Below, in pieces: positions 1 through 5,566 of a stretch of DNA of 9,518 nucleotides. The DNA lies in the NCBI GenBank assembly GCA_934167435.1, contig CAKPKZ010000056.1:1-9518 (forward strand), in the 5' to 3' direction. The translations under genes were made by a program, and so were the position numbers. The stretch comes from an uncultured Clostridia bacterium (GTDB lineage Bacteria; Bacillota; Clostridia; TANB77; CAG-508). Position 1 is the stretch's first letter. Every line of letters starts with the position of its first letter. The notes under the pieces were generated by a model, which saw nothing but the letters and a program-made list of their open reading frames with translations, made no database searches and had not been told where the DNA came from.

Positions 1-131
1 TAATATAAAATTATTTGTATTGTGTTTGTATTTTTTATTACATTTAACCCTTTTATATTTGCATATTTTATATTTGAATTTGTTTTATAATCACTAAATA
101 CTTCCCCTAATTTTTTAGAATTATTAGACAT
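1..131 (-). CDS. N-terminal fragment of an unidentified protein, possibly PolC-type DNA polymerase III
   Basis: An open frame starts at ATG 131 and runs off the left edge, giving 43 residues (MSNNSKKLGEVFSDYKTNSN... ending ...TIQIILY). A good SD (AAAGGAG) lies about 10 bases upstream, and the gene sits beyond the rplQ terminator, so it begins a separate transcription unit. The composition (Lys/Asn/Ile rich) matches the AT-rich host. The layout, a short helical start followed by a beta-strand-like stretch (NIKGLNVIKNTNTIQIIL), resembles the poorly conserved N-terminus of Gram-positive PolC, the replicative polymerase with built-in exonuclease. No catalytic motif is in view, so this name is a guess from general pattern. 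That a gene starts here is much surer than what it encodes. Confidence 0.55.
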   Translation of the reverse strand, partial: MSNNSKKLGEVFSDYKTNSNIKYANIKGLNVIKNTNTIQIILY

Positions 132-138
132 CCTTTAT

Positions 139-164
139 TCTCTCCTTTTATATTATGAATTGTA
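139..164 (-). promoter_or_regulatory. Candidate -10 element and SD of the leftmost gene
   Basis: On the minus strand TACAAT (164-159) lies inside TATGATACAAT, about 28 bases before the ATG at 131, and is followed by the SD AAAGGAGAG (about 147-139). The -35 region is only a T-run with no good TTGACA match, so the promoter call is weak. It is plausible mainly because the preceding operon terminates at 241-267 and this gene needs its own start. Confidence 0.3.
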
Positions 165-240
165 TCATATTTTATAAAAAAAATCACGAAAATGTTGTAT
201 ATTTTTTTTTATTTAATATATGCAAATACTCAAAGACAAA

Positions 241-267
241 ATAAAAAATCTACTTAATTAGTAGATT
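241..267 (-). terminator. Rho-independent terminator of the spc-alpha operon
   Basis: On the minus strand AATCTAC and GTAGATT form a perfect 7-bp stem, 8 bp with the next A-T pair, around a short TAATT loop. TTTTAT follows directly and more T-rich sequence after that. The hairpin begins 13 bases after the rplQ stop codon, the expected place for the operon's end. On the plus strand the tail (CTTTATTCTT) is poor, so it is unlikely to work strongly in both directions. Confidence 0.8.
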
Positions 268-280
268 CTTTATTCTTATA

Positions 281-808
281 TTATATTAATTCTAATATAG
301 CAACTTCTGCTGCATCTCCTCTACGAGGTCCAGCTTTTACTATACGTGTATATCCTCCAACATTTTTTTCTGCATATTTTGGAGCTATTTCGTTAAATAA
401 TTTTGATGGTAAATCTATATTGTTACCTTCGCTATCTTTAACTTTATTAATTTTTCTCATTATTTTTCTTCTAGCATTTAATCTAGATGGCATGTCTTTT
501 TGTCTACTTTCAGTTTTTTCTTCTTTTACAACTTTTAAGTATTCTTTACCATTTTTGCTTTTTACTAATTCTGTAACTTTATTACCTTTTGAATCTAATT
601 TAGCTTTTACAACTTTAACATCAACCATTTCGAAGTTATCTTTTTCTTTAATTGCTAATGCTATTATACTATCTGCTATTGATTTAACTTCTTTTGCACG
701 TGGTAATGTTGTTTCTATTTTACCATTTAATATAAGATCTGTTGTTAATGTTTTTAACATTGCCATTCTTATATCTGTTGTTCTACCTAGTTTTCTATTT
801 GTAGCCAA
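281..808 (-). CDS. rplQ: 50S ribosomal protein L17 with an internal insertion
   Basis: L17 is a large-subunit protein near the exit-tunnel side. The family ends are clear: ATNRKLGRTTDIRMAMLK at the start, then IETTLPRAKEVKSIAD, and at the end LFNEIAPKYAEKNVGGYTRI and GPRRGDAAEVAILELI. The family norm is about 113-130 residues; this one has 175. The excess is a charged Lys/Glu/Val-rich insertion at about residues 55-108, between the second helix and the SRLNARRKIM segment. I recall similar long L17 in clostridial lineages. The longest frame starts at GTG 817, but that codon lies inside the SD itself (GAGGAAGGTG). TTG at 808 lies 6 bases after AAGGTG and gives the canonical M-A-x-x-R-K-L-G start, so I chose it. 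It is the last gene of the operon, 35 bases after rpoA. Confidence 0.95.
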   Translation of the reverse strand: MATNRKLGRTTDIRMAMLKTLTTDLILNGKIETTLPRAKEVKSIADSIIALAIKEKDNFEMVDVKVVKAKLDSKGNKVTELVKSKNGKEYLKVVKEEKTESRQKDMPSRLNARRKIMRKINKVKDSEGNNIDLPSKLFNEIAPKYAEKNVGGYTRIVKAGPRRGDAAEVAILELI

Positions 809-843
809 ATTTTTCACCTTCCTCTTATCTAATATTACTTTTA

Positions 844-1791
844 TTAATCTTCTTCTTTAGCAAAATCTAATCCTAATGAATGTAATTTTGCTGTTACTTC
901 GTCAAAAGATTTTTTACCTAAATTTCTAACTTTTAACATGTCTGTTTCTGATTTATTAGTTAAATCTTCTACAGTTGCAATACCTGCTCTTTTCAAGCAA
1001 TTGAATGATCTTACAGATAATTCTAATTCTTCTATTGACATTTCTAAAACTTTTTCTTTCTTAGATTCCTCTTTTTCTATCATTACTTGTGTATTTCTAG
1101 TAGCTTCTGATAAATCTATGAATAGTTCTAGATGTCCTGTCATAACTTTAGCAGCTAGGCTTAATGCTTCATGTGATTTTAAACTTCCATCTGTCCAAAC
1201 TTCTATAACTAGTTTATCATAATCAACCATTTGCCCAACTCTAGTATTTTCAACTTGATAGTTTACTTTTTTTACTGGTGTATAGATTGAATCTATTGGT
1301 AATACAGATATATCTTGATTTGGTTTTTTATTTTTTTCGGCTGAGTTATATCCTCTACCTCTATCAGCTGTCATTTCCATTTTTAAGCTTCCGCCTTTAG
1401 AAACTGTAGCTATATGTAAATCTGGGTTTAGTATTTCAACTGTTCCATCTGTTATGATATCTGCAGCAGTTACTTCTCCTTCTCCTTTAAAGTCAATTTT
1501 TAATATCTTTTCTTCATTTTCAACAAATTTTAATCTTACACTTTTTAAGTTTACTATTATTTCTGGTATGTCCTCAACAACATTTGGTAGGCATGAAAAT
1601 TCGTGTAATACTCCATCAATTTTTACACTTGTAATTGCACATCCAGGAAGTGATGAAAGTAGTATTCTTCTTAAAGAATTTCCAATTGTTACTCCATAGC
1701 CTCTTTCTAATGGTTCACATACAAATTTAGCATAATTTTTTGTGTCGTCAACCTCTAGACATTCAATATTTGGCTTTTCAAATTCTATCAT
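844..1791 (-). CDS. rpoA: DNA-directed RNA polymerase subunit alpha
   Basis: The alpha subunit dimerises to nucleate RNA polymerase assembly; its C-terminal domain contacts UP elements and activators. The product has 315 residues. The N-terminal domain (about 1-230) carries the assembly motif RGYGVTIGNSLRRILLSSLP at 30-49. A charged linker (EKEESKKEK) follows. The C-terminal domain (about 250-315) has LELSVRSFNCLKRAGI, where R261, N264 and K266 match the DNA-contact residues, and NLGKKSFDE with G292-K293. The frame extends to an ATG at 1806, but that one has no SD. ATG 1791 follows GGGAGGG by 4 bases and gives the typical MIEFEKP start. It lies 87 bases after rpsD, behind two hairpins, and 35 bases before rplQ. 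Confidence 0.98.
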   Translation of the reverse strand: MIEFEKPNIECLEVDDTKNYAKFVCEPLERGYGVTIGNSLRRILLSSLPGCAITSVKIDGVLHEFSCLPNVVEDIPEIIVNLKSVRLKFVENEEKILKIDFKGEGEVTAADIITDGTVEILNPDLHIATVSKGGSLKMEMTADRGRGYNSAEKNKKPNQDISVLPIDSIYTPVKKVNYQVENTRVGQMVDYDKLVIEVWTDGSLKSHEALSLAAKVMTGHLELFIDLSEATRNTQVMIEKEESKKEKVLEMSIEELELSVRSFNCLKRAGIATVEDLTNKSETDMLKVRNLGKKSFDEVTAKLHSLGLDFAKEED

Positions 1792-1805
1792 TTTTCCCTC
1801 CCACA

Positions 1806-1869
1806 TGAGAAATAATTCTCAATCTATTTAAATAATTTTTGAGCATAAGGTAAAATAATATTTTACCTT
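1806..1869 (-). other. Two consecutive hairpins in the rpsD-rpoA gap
   Basis: Just after the rpsD stop, AAGGTAAAA / TTTTACCTT forms a perfect 9-bp stem with a TATTA loop (1869-1847). Nearer rpoA, TGAGAA / TTCTCA forms a perfect 6-bp stem with a TTAT loop (1821-1806), ending 4 bases before the rpoA SD. Neither is followed by a U-tract, so these are not ordinary terminators. Processing, stability or pausing signals are possible. They are seen in sequence only. Confidence 0.5.
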
Positions 1870-1878
1870 TTCCCATTA

Positions 1879-2505
1879 TTATTTTGAGTAAAGCTCTACT
1901 ATTAAATGTTCTTCTATTGGTAGATCAACATCTTCTCTTGATGCTAATCTAATTACTTTACCGCTTAATTTTTGAGCATCTTTTTCTAACCATGTTGGAA
2001 CTGGTCTTGTAGCATTTTCTTCTATGTTAGCTTTTATTGTTACATTGTCTTGTTTATTTTCTTTAACAGTTATTACATCCCCTGCTTTTACTAAATATGA
2101 TGGGATGTCAACTGATTTTCCATTAACTTCAAATTGACCATGATTTACAAATTGTCTTGCTTGTGCTCTTGATGTTCCAAATCCTAATCTGTATACAACA
2201 TTATCTAATCTACTTTCTAATATTTGAAGTAAATTTTCACCTGTTATACCTTTTTTATTTGAAGCCATTTCAAAATATTTTCTAAATTGTTTTTCTCCAA
2301 CTCCATAGTATGATTTTGTTTTTTGTTTTTCTCTTAATTGAGTTCCGTATTCAGAAAGTTTTGCTCTTTTTTGTCCATGTTGTCCTGGTGCATAATTTCT
2401 TCTAGAAATACTGCATTTGTCAGAATAACATCTAGAACCTTTTAAGAACAATTTTTGTCCTTCTCTACGGCAAATACGACATTGTTCGTCTTTATATCTT
2501 GCCAT
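1879..2505 (-). CDS. rpsD: 30S ribosomal protein S4, zinc-binding form
   Basis: S4 is a primary 16S rRNA binder that nucleates small-subunit assembly and, in several bacteria, represses translation of its own operon. The product has 208 residues, the usual length. The N-terminal region has four cysteines at C9, C12, C26 and C31, the zinc-knuckle spacing known from the Thermus protein. The S4 RNA-binding domain follows at about 97-160 (LESRLDNVVYRLGFGTSRAQ, then QFVNHGQFEVNGK). ATG 2505 lies 7 bases after the SD AAAGGAG. A 7-bp hairpin touches that SD. The position between rpsK and rpoA matches clostridial and proteobacterial alpha operons, unlike Bacillus. As a known autoregulator, S4 is the natural candidate to act on the rpsM leader or on its own SD hairpin. 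Confidence 0.98.
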   Translation of the reverse strand: MARYKDEQCRICRREGQKLFLKGSRCYSDKCSISRRNYAPGQHGQKRAKLSEYGTQLREKQKTKSYYGVGEKQFRKYFEMASNKKGITGENLLQILESRLDNVVYRLGFGTSRAQARQFVNHGQFEVNGKSVDIPSYLVKAGDVITVKENKQDNVTIKANIEENATRPVPTWLEKDAQKLSGKVIRLASREDVDLPIEEHLIVELYSK

Positions 2506-2512
2506 TTTATTT

Positions 2513-2534
2513 CTCCTTTCATAATATTTATGAA
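2513..2534 (-). promoter_or_regulatory. Hairpin abutting the rpsD ribosome binding site
   Basis: On the minus strand TTCATAA-ATA-TTATGAA (2534-2518) is a perfect 7-bp inverted repeat with a 3-base loop. The last two bases of its 3' arm are the first two A's of the SD AAAGGAG (2519-2513). Folding would not cover the GGAG core, so any effect on translation is uncertain. Because S4 often controls its own synthesis, the position is suggestive. Confidence 0.4.
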
Positions 2535-2551
2535 TTTCTTATTATATTAAA

Positions 2552-2947
2552 TTATACTCTTCTTCTTTTTGGTGGTCTACAACCATTGTGTGGTATTGGT
2601 GTTACATCTTTAATAGCACTTATTTCTAAACCTGCTGTTTGAAGTGCTCTAATTGCAGCTTCTCTTCCAGCTCCTGGTCCTTTAACAAATACTTCAACAG
2701 ATTTTAAACCATGTTCCATTGCAGCTTTTGCTGCTGTTTCAGCAACTTCTCCTGCAGCAAATGGTGTGCTTTTTCTAGAACCTTTAAATCCAAGTTCTCC
2801 AGCACTTCCCCAAGAAATAGCATTTCCTTGAGTATCTGTTATTGTAACTATTGTATTATTAAAACTAGAATGAATATGTGCTGCACCTTTTTCAATGTTT
2901 TTTCTATTTCTTCTAGCTACTGTTTTTCTTGTTACATTTTTAGCCAT
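2552..2947 (-). CDS. rpsK: 30S ribosomal protein S11
   Basis: S11 lies in the small-subunit platform near the E site and the mRNA exit. The product has 131 residues (family about 129). Recognisable segments are the basic start, GAAHIHSSFNNTIVTITDTQ, the FKGSRKSTPFAAG loop, and the C-terminal GPGAGREAAIRALQ and VTPIPHNGCRPPKRRRV. ATG 2947 gives the usual MAK start. The SD AAGGAGG is strong but its core lies about 12 bases from the ATG, longer than for the neighbours. It is 48 bases after rpsM and 46 before rpsD, inside the alpha operon. Confidence 0.98.
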   Translation of the reverse strand: MAKNVTRKTVARRNRKNIEKGAAHIHSSFNNTIVTITDTQGNAISWGSAGELGFKGSRKSTPFAAGEVAETAAKAAMEHGLKSVEVFVKGPGAGREAAIRALQTAGLEISAIKDVTPIPHNGCRPPKRRRV

Positions 2948-2995
2948 TTTACTAAATTCCCTCCTTGTTTTTATGTAGGATTTCTTTTATAAATT

Positions 2996-3364
2996 CTATT
3001 TTTTGCTTTTGCTTACTAATTTTCTAGGACCTTTTCTAGTTCTAGCATTAGTTTTTGTTCTTTGTCCTCTAACTGGTAATCCTCTTCTATGTCTTAAACC
3101 TCTGTAGCATCCTATTTCTGTAAGTCTTTTTATATTAAGAGCAACTGTTCTTCTTAAATCGCCTTCAACTTCATATGATTCATCAATAATTTTTCTTATT
3201 GCATTAACTTCATCATCTGTTAAATCTTTAACTCTAGTGTCTGGGTTTATTCCAGCTTTTTCAAGAATTTTTTTAGAACTTGATACACCTATACCATAAA
3301 TATATGTAAGTCCTATTTCAACTCTTTTTTCTTTAGGCAAATCTACTCCTGCTATACGAGCCAT
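2996..3364 (-). CDS. rpsM: 30S ribosomal protein S13
   Basis: S13 sits in the small-subunit head, contacts the P-site tRNA and forms bridges to the large subunit. The product has 122 residues, the family norm. It begins MARIAGVDLPKEKRVEIGLT, has the YIYGIGVSSSKKIL helix region, and ends with the basic tail RHRRGLPVRGQRTKTNARTR. The frame is open to an upstream ATG at 3412, but the extra 16 codons simply translate the SD region. ATG 3364 lies 9 bases after GGAGGTG and is the conserved start. The stop is TAG, while most neighbours use TAA. It is first in the rpsM-rpsK-rpsD-rpoA-rplQ block and is preceded by an unusually long leader. Confidence 0.98.
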   Translation of the reverse strand: MARIAGVDLPKEKRVEIGLTYIYGIGVSSSKKILEKAGINPDTRVKDLTDDEVNAIRKIIDESYEVEGDLRRTVALNIKRLTEIGCYRGLRHRRGLPVRGQRTKTNARTRKGPRKLVSKSKK

Positions 3365-3555
3365 ATTTTTTTGCACCTCCAAAATTAATTGTTTTTTATT
3401 TTGTTTGTCCAAAACACATTAAAGGTGAAATGCACTAGTAAAATATACTAGCCTCTTTAAGTTTTTTAGACATATATATAAACACAAATTCGATATGTAA
3501 ACTTTTAGTTTCACAGCCGCTACCTAATTTGTATTATTAACTTGTTTTTAAGGAA
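3365..3555 (-). promoter_or_regulatory. Long structured leader upstream of rpsM
   Basis: This 191-base gap holds no gene I can support. On the minus strand it contains: TTTACA (3501-3496) and TATATA (3478-3473) separated by 17 bases, a weak promoter candidate; the hairpin CTAGTA-TATTT-TACTAG (3451-3435); CACCTTT (3427-3421), which can pair over 7 bp, two of them G-U, with the rpsM SD GGAGGTG (3380-3374); and TGTTTTG / CAAAATA around GACAAA, another small stem between them. In E. coli, S4 represses the same gene block by binding a pseudoknot at the rpsM start. A comparable role here is inferred from position and complementarity only. Confidence 0.45.
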
Positions 3556-3669
3556 TTAACCTTGTCTTTGTTTGTGTTTAGGGTTTTCGCATATAACTCT
3601 AATTACACCTTTTCTTTTTATTACTTTACATTTATCGCACATTTTCTTTACTGATGGTCTTACTTTCAT
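3556..3669 (-). CDS. rpmJ: 50S ribosomal protein L36, zinc-binding form
   Basis: L36 is the smallest large-subunit protein and stabilises 23S rRNA folding near the L7/L12 stalk base. The product is 37 residues: it begins MKVRPSVKKMCDKCKVIKRK and ends NPKHKQRQG. The zinc ligands C11, C14, C27 and H32 are all present, so this is the zinc-containing form. ATG 3669 lies 6 bases after the SD AGGAGGTG. It is 50 bases after infA, and a 191-base leader separates it from rpsM. Length and sequence are fully typical. Confidence 0.98.
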   Translation of the reverse strand: MKVRPSVKKMCDKCKVIKRKGVIRVICENPKHKQRQG

Positions 3670-3719
3670 TTTTTGCACCTCCTAAATAAGATTTATATTA
3701 TTTGGGTTAATTTTACTAT

Positions 3720-3938
3720 TTATTTTGCTCTCCATGTGATGCGTCCTCTAGATAGATCATATGGTGATAATTCTATTTTTACTTTATCACCTGGTAGAAT
3801 TTTAATATAATTCATTCTTAATTTACCAGAAATATGAGCTAATATTTGATGTCCATTTTCTAGTTCTACTTTAAAATTTGTATTTGGTAGTGCTTCCACT
3901 ACAATTCCTTCAACTTCTATAACATCTTCTTTTGCCAA
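3720..3938 (-). CDS. infA: Translation initiation factor IF-1
   Basis: IF-1 is an OB-fold protein that binds the 30S A site during initiation and helps IF-2 and IF-3. From TTG 3938 the product is 72 residues, exactly the family length: it begins AKEDVIEVEGIVVEALPNTN and contains FKVELENGHQILAHISGK, then LRMNYIKILPGDKV and SPYDLSRGRITWR. The frame is open to ATG 3962, but the residues that would be added (MLFIGGDI) are the translation of the SD AGGAGG, which lies 9 bases before the TTG. A strong promoter at 4003-4031 and a 5' hairpin (3966-3989) precede it, so IF-1 may be made partly independently of the upstream genes. Confidence 0.97.
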   Translation of the reverse strand: MAKEDVIEVEGIVVEALPNTNFKVELENGHQILAHISGKLRMNYIKILPGDKVKIELSPYDLSRGRITWRAK

Positions 3939-3965
3939 GATATCCCCTCCTATAAAGAGCATTTT

Positions 3966-3989
3966 TGCATAAATTTTCCATTTAGTGCA
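3966..3989 (-). other. Hairpin in the predicted infA 5' leader
   Basis: On the minus strand TGCA-C-TAAAT pairs with ATTTA-TGCA around a GGAAA loop, giving 9 bp with one bulged C. It begins about 7 bases after the transcription start predicted from the 4003-4031 promoter and ends 27 bases before the TTG start. A 5' stabilising hairpin or a control element is possible. No known riboswitch class is evident. Confidence 0.4.
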
Positions 3990-4002
3990 TTATAACTACT
4001 AT

Positions 4003-4031
4003 AGTATACACCAAAATTAAAGTATTGTCAA
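4003..4031 (-). promoter_or_regulatory. Near-consensus sigma-A promoter for infA and the alpha operon
   Basis: On the minus strand TTGACA (4031-4026) is a perfect -35 and TATACT (4008-4003) a five-of-six -10, at the ideal 17-base spacing. The -35 lies within the last codons of map and the -10 just past its stop. The start is predicted near 3996, leaving a leader of roughly 58 bases before infA. It is the best promoter match I found in the window. It should boost infA, rpmJ and the alpha operon relative to the spc genes. Confidence 0.75.
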
Positions 4032-4787
4032 TATTTCTGGCTCTTTTTCTGTAATTAAAATTGTATTTTCATAATGTGCAGCTAAACTTCCATCTTCTGT
4101 TATTATTGTCCAACCATCATCTAATTCTAAAATGTTAGGTTTTCCCTGGATTACCATCGGTTCTATAGCTAATGTCATTCCTGGCTCTAGTCTAAGTCCT
4201 CTTCCTGCTTTTCCATAATTTGGTATTCCAGGATCTTCATGCATTTGTCTTCCTATTCCGTGTCCTTGAAATTCTCTTACAACTGAATATCCATTTGAAT
4301 GTACATATTCACCAATTGCATGACATATATCTCCAATTCTGTTTCCTGGTTTTGCGTATTTTATCCCCTCAAAAAATGCTTGTTTTGTAACTTCTACTAA
4401 TCTTTTAGCTTCTTTTTGTGCATTTCCTACTATAAATGTTCTTGCTGCATCACCATTAAATCCATTTTTTAATGCCACTGTGTCAATACTTACTATGTCT
4501 CCTTCTTTTATTATAGTTTTTTTAGATGGTATTCCATGTATAATTTCGTCATTAACAGATATACACGTTGCTGCTGGATATTTAGGAACCCCTTTTATTC
4601 CTGGGTCATATCCAATTTGTGCTGGAATTGCTCCTAAATCTCTCATTATTTTTTCTGCCATTTTGTCTATTTCCCATGTTGACATACCAGGTTTTATTTT
4701 TTCTTCTAATTCATTATATAATTTAGCAACAATTTTACATACATCTTTCATTAATTCAATTTCTTTTTTTGATTTTATAGTTACCAA
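4017..4787 (-). CDS. map: Methionine aminopeptidase, type I
   Basis: This cytoplasmic metalloenzyme removes the initiator methionine from new proteins. The product has 256 residues with the pita-bread fold. The five metal ligands are at D102 and D113 (SIDTVALKNGFNGDAARTF), H176 (FQGHGIGR), E209 (LAIEPM) and E240 (AHYENTILI). The catalytic-pocket H84 is in NDEIIHGIP. The loop after Y60 (about 61-74, DPGIKGVPKYPAAT) is about seven residues longer than the E. coli Y-H-G-x-P-K-S-V segment and lacks its histidine. The start is TTG 4787, since no in-frame ATG gives the canonical IKSxxEIELM beginning. Its SD AAAGGAG lies within the end of adk, 12 bases away. Adk and map are separated by 7 bases, so translational coupling is likely. 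Confidence 0.96.
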   Translation of the reverse strand: MVTIKSKKEIELMKDVCKIVAKLYNELEEKIKPGMSTWEIDKMAEKIMRDLGAIPAQIGYDPGIKGVPKYPAATCISVNDEIIHGIPSKKTIIKEGDIVSIDTVALKNGFNGDAARTFIVGNAQKEAKRLVEVTKQAFFEGIKYAKPGNRIGDICHAIGEYVHSNGYSVVREFQGHGIGRQMHEDPGIPNYGKAGRGLRLEPGMTLAIEPMVIQGKPNILELDDGWTIITEDGSLAAHYENTILITEKEPEILTIL

Positions 4788-4794
4788 TTTAAAT

Positions 4795-5463
4795 TTATTC
4801 TCCTTTTTTTAAATATTCTACTATATCTTTTGCTACATCCTCACCTAATTTATTTATTGTTTTACTAACTGTGGCAGAATATATTTTACCTTGTTTTTCA
4901 TAATAGTCTACAAGAGGGCTTGTTAATTCAAAGTAATTAGCCAATCTACTTTTTATAGTTTCTTCATTGTCATCTTTTCTGCTTATTAAATCACTTCCGC
5001 ATTTATCACATTTTCCTTCAACTTTAGGTGGTTGCATTTTTAAATTATATACCGCTTTGCATTCTTGATTAGAACATACTCTTCTATTTACTATTCTTTC
5101 TATTATTTCTTCTTCTGGAGTTGAAAGATTTATTACAAGGTCAACTTTTTTTCCTTGCTTTTCCAGAATTTTGTCTAATTCCTCTGCTTGTTTTACTGTT
5201 CTTGGGAAACCATCTAATATAACACCAGTATTAACATCATCTTGCCCTAATCTTTCTTCAACTATTTTTATTGTTACATCATCAGGTACTAAATTTCCTT
5301 TTGAAATATAGCTATCGGCTAATTTTCCTAGCTCTGTTCCTTCTTTTATTAATTTTCTAAATATATCTCCTGTTGAAACTTGTGGTAAACCTAATTGGGC
5401 TTCTAAAATTTTTGCTATTGTTCCTTTCCCTGTTCCAGGTGCTCCTAACATTATTATATTCAT
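4795..5463 (-). CDS. adk: Adenylate kinase
   Basis: This enzyme interconverts ATP plus AMP and 2 ADP in the cytoplasm. The product has 222 residues, the long type with a zinc-bearing lid. The P-loop GAPGTGKGT is at 7-15. The AMP-binding region is at about 30-60 (STGDIFRKL, then SYISKGNLVPDD), and DGFPRT is at 84-89. The lid at about 125-160 has four cysteines, C130, C135, C152 and C155; the first pair is spaced CX4C rather than the usual CX2C. SRKDDNEETIKSRL follows. ATG 5463 lies 10 bases after AGGAGG. It follows a 150-base structured gap after secY and nearly touches map, the standard Firmicutes order. Confidence 0.98.
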   Translation of the reverse strand: MNIIMLGAPGTGKGTIAKILEAQLGLPQVSTGDIFRKLIKEGTELGKLADSYISKGNLVPDDVTIKIVEERLGQDDVNTGVILDGFPRTVKQAEELDKILEKQGKKVDLVINLSTPEEEIIERIVNRRVCSNQECKAVYNLKMQPPKVEGKCDKCGSDLISRKDDNEETIKSRLANYFELTSPLVDYYEKQGKIYSATVSKTINKLGEDVAKDIVEYLKKGE

Positions 5464-5502
5464 TTTTACACTTCCTCCTATTCTTAGGCTATTATTTACT
5501 TT

Positions 5503-5550
5503 ATAACCTTTTTAATATCTACTATTACTAATAAATATTAAAAAAGTTAT
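5503..5550 (-). other. Long inverted repeat upstream of adk
   Basis: On the minus strand ATAACTTTTTTAATAT (5550-5535) pairs with ATATTAAAAAGGTTAT (5518-5503): 16 bp with a single G-U pair around a 16-base loop. On the plus strand that position would be a C-A mismatch, so the fold is complete only in the RNA actually made. No U-tract follows, which argues against a terminator. It ends about 40 bases before the adk start. Confidence 0.55.
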
Positions 5551-5552
5551 TA

Positions 5553-5566
5553 AATATACGTATATT
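5553..5566. repeat. Perfect 14-bp palindrome in the secY-adk gap
   Basis: AATATACGTATATT is a perfect palindrome lying between the two hairpins of the secY-adk gap and overlapping the base of the larger one. It could be a protein-binding site or just an AT-rich coincidence. There is no other evidence for either. Confidence 0.35.

Noticed and set aside
809..817. GTG 817 as the start of L17
   Set aside because: It overlaps the SD; TTG 808 has proper spacing and restores the canonical N-terminus.
1792..1806. Five-codon N-terminal extension of RpoA from ATG 1806
   Set aside because: It has no SD of its own, its codons translate the rpoA SD, and family members start at the MIEFEKP position.
1823..1867. 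TTTACC-17-TTAAAT as a promoter for rpoA
   Set aside because: Only four of six matches in each box and it overlaps a perfect hairpin; common by chance in such AT-rich DNA.
3365..3412. Sixteen-residue extension of S13 from ATG 3412
   Set aside because: The extra residues translate the SD GGAGGTG, and the conserved start is MARIAGVD at 3364.
3989..3994. Perfect TATAAT on the minus strand as the infA -10
   Set aside because: There is no recognisable -35 at 16-18 bases; the TTGACA/TATACT pair 14 bases upstream is a far better match.
3939..4016. A small KOW-type protein gene sometimes found between map and infA in Firmicutes
   Set aside because: The 78-base gap has no room for it and holds promoter and leader signals instead.
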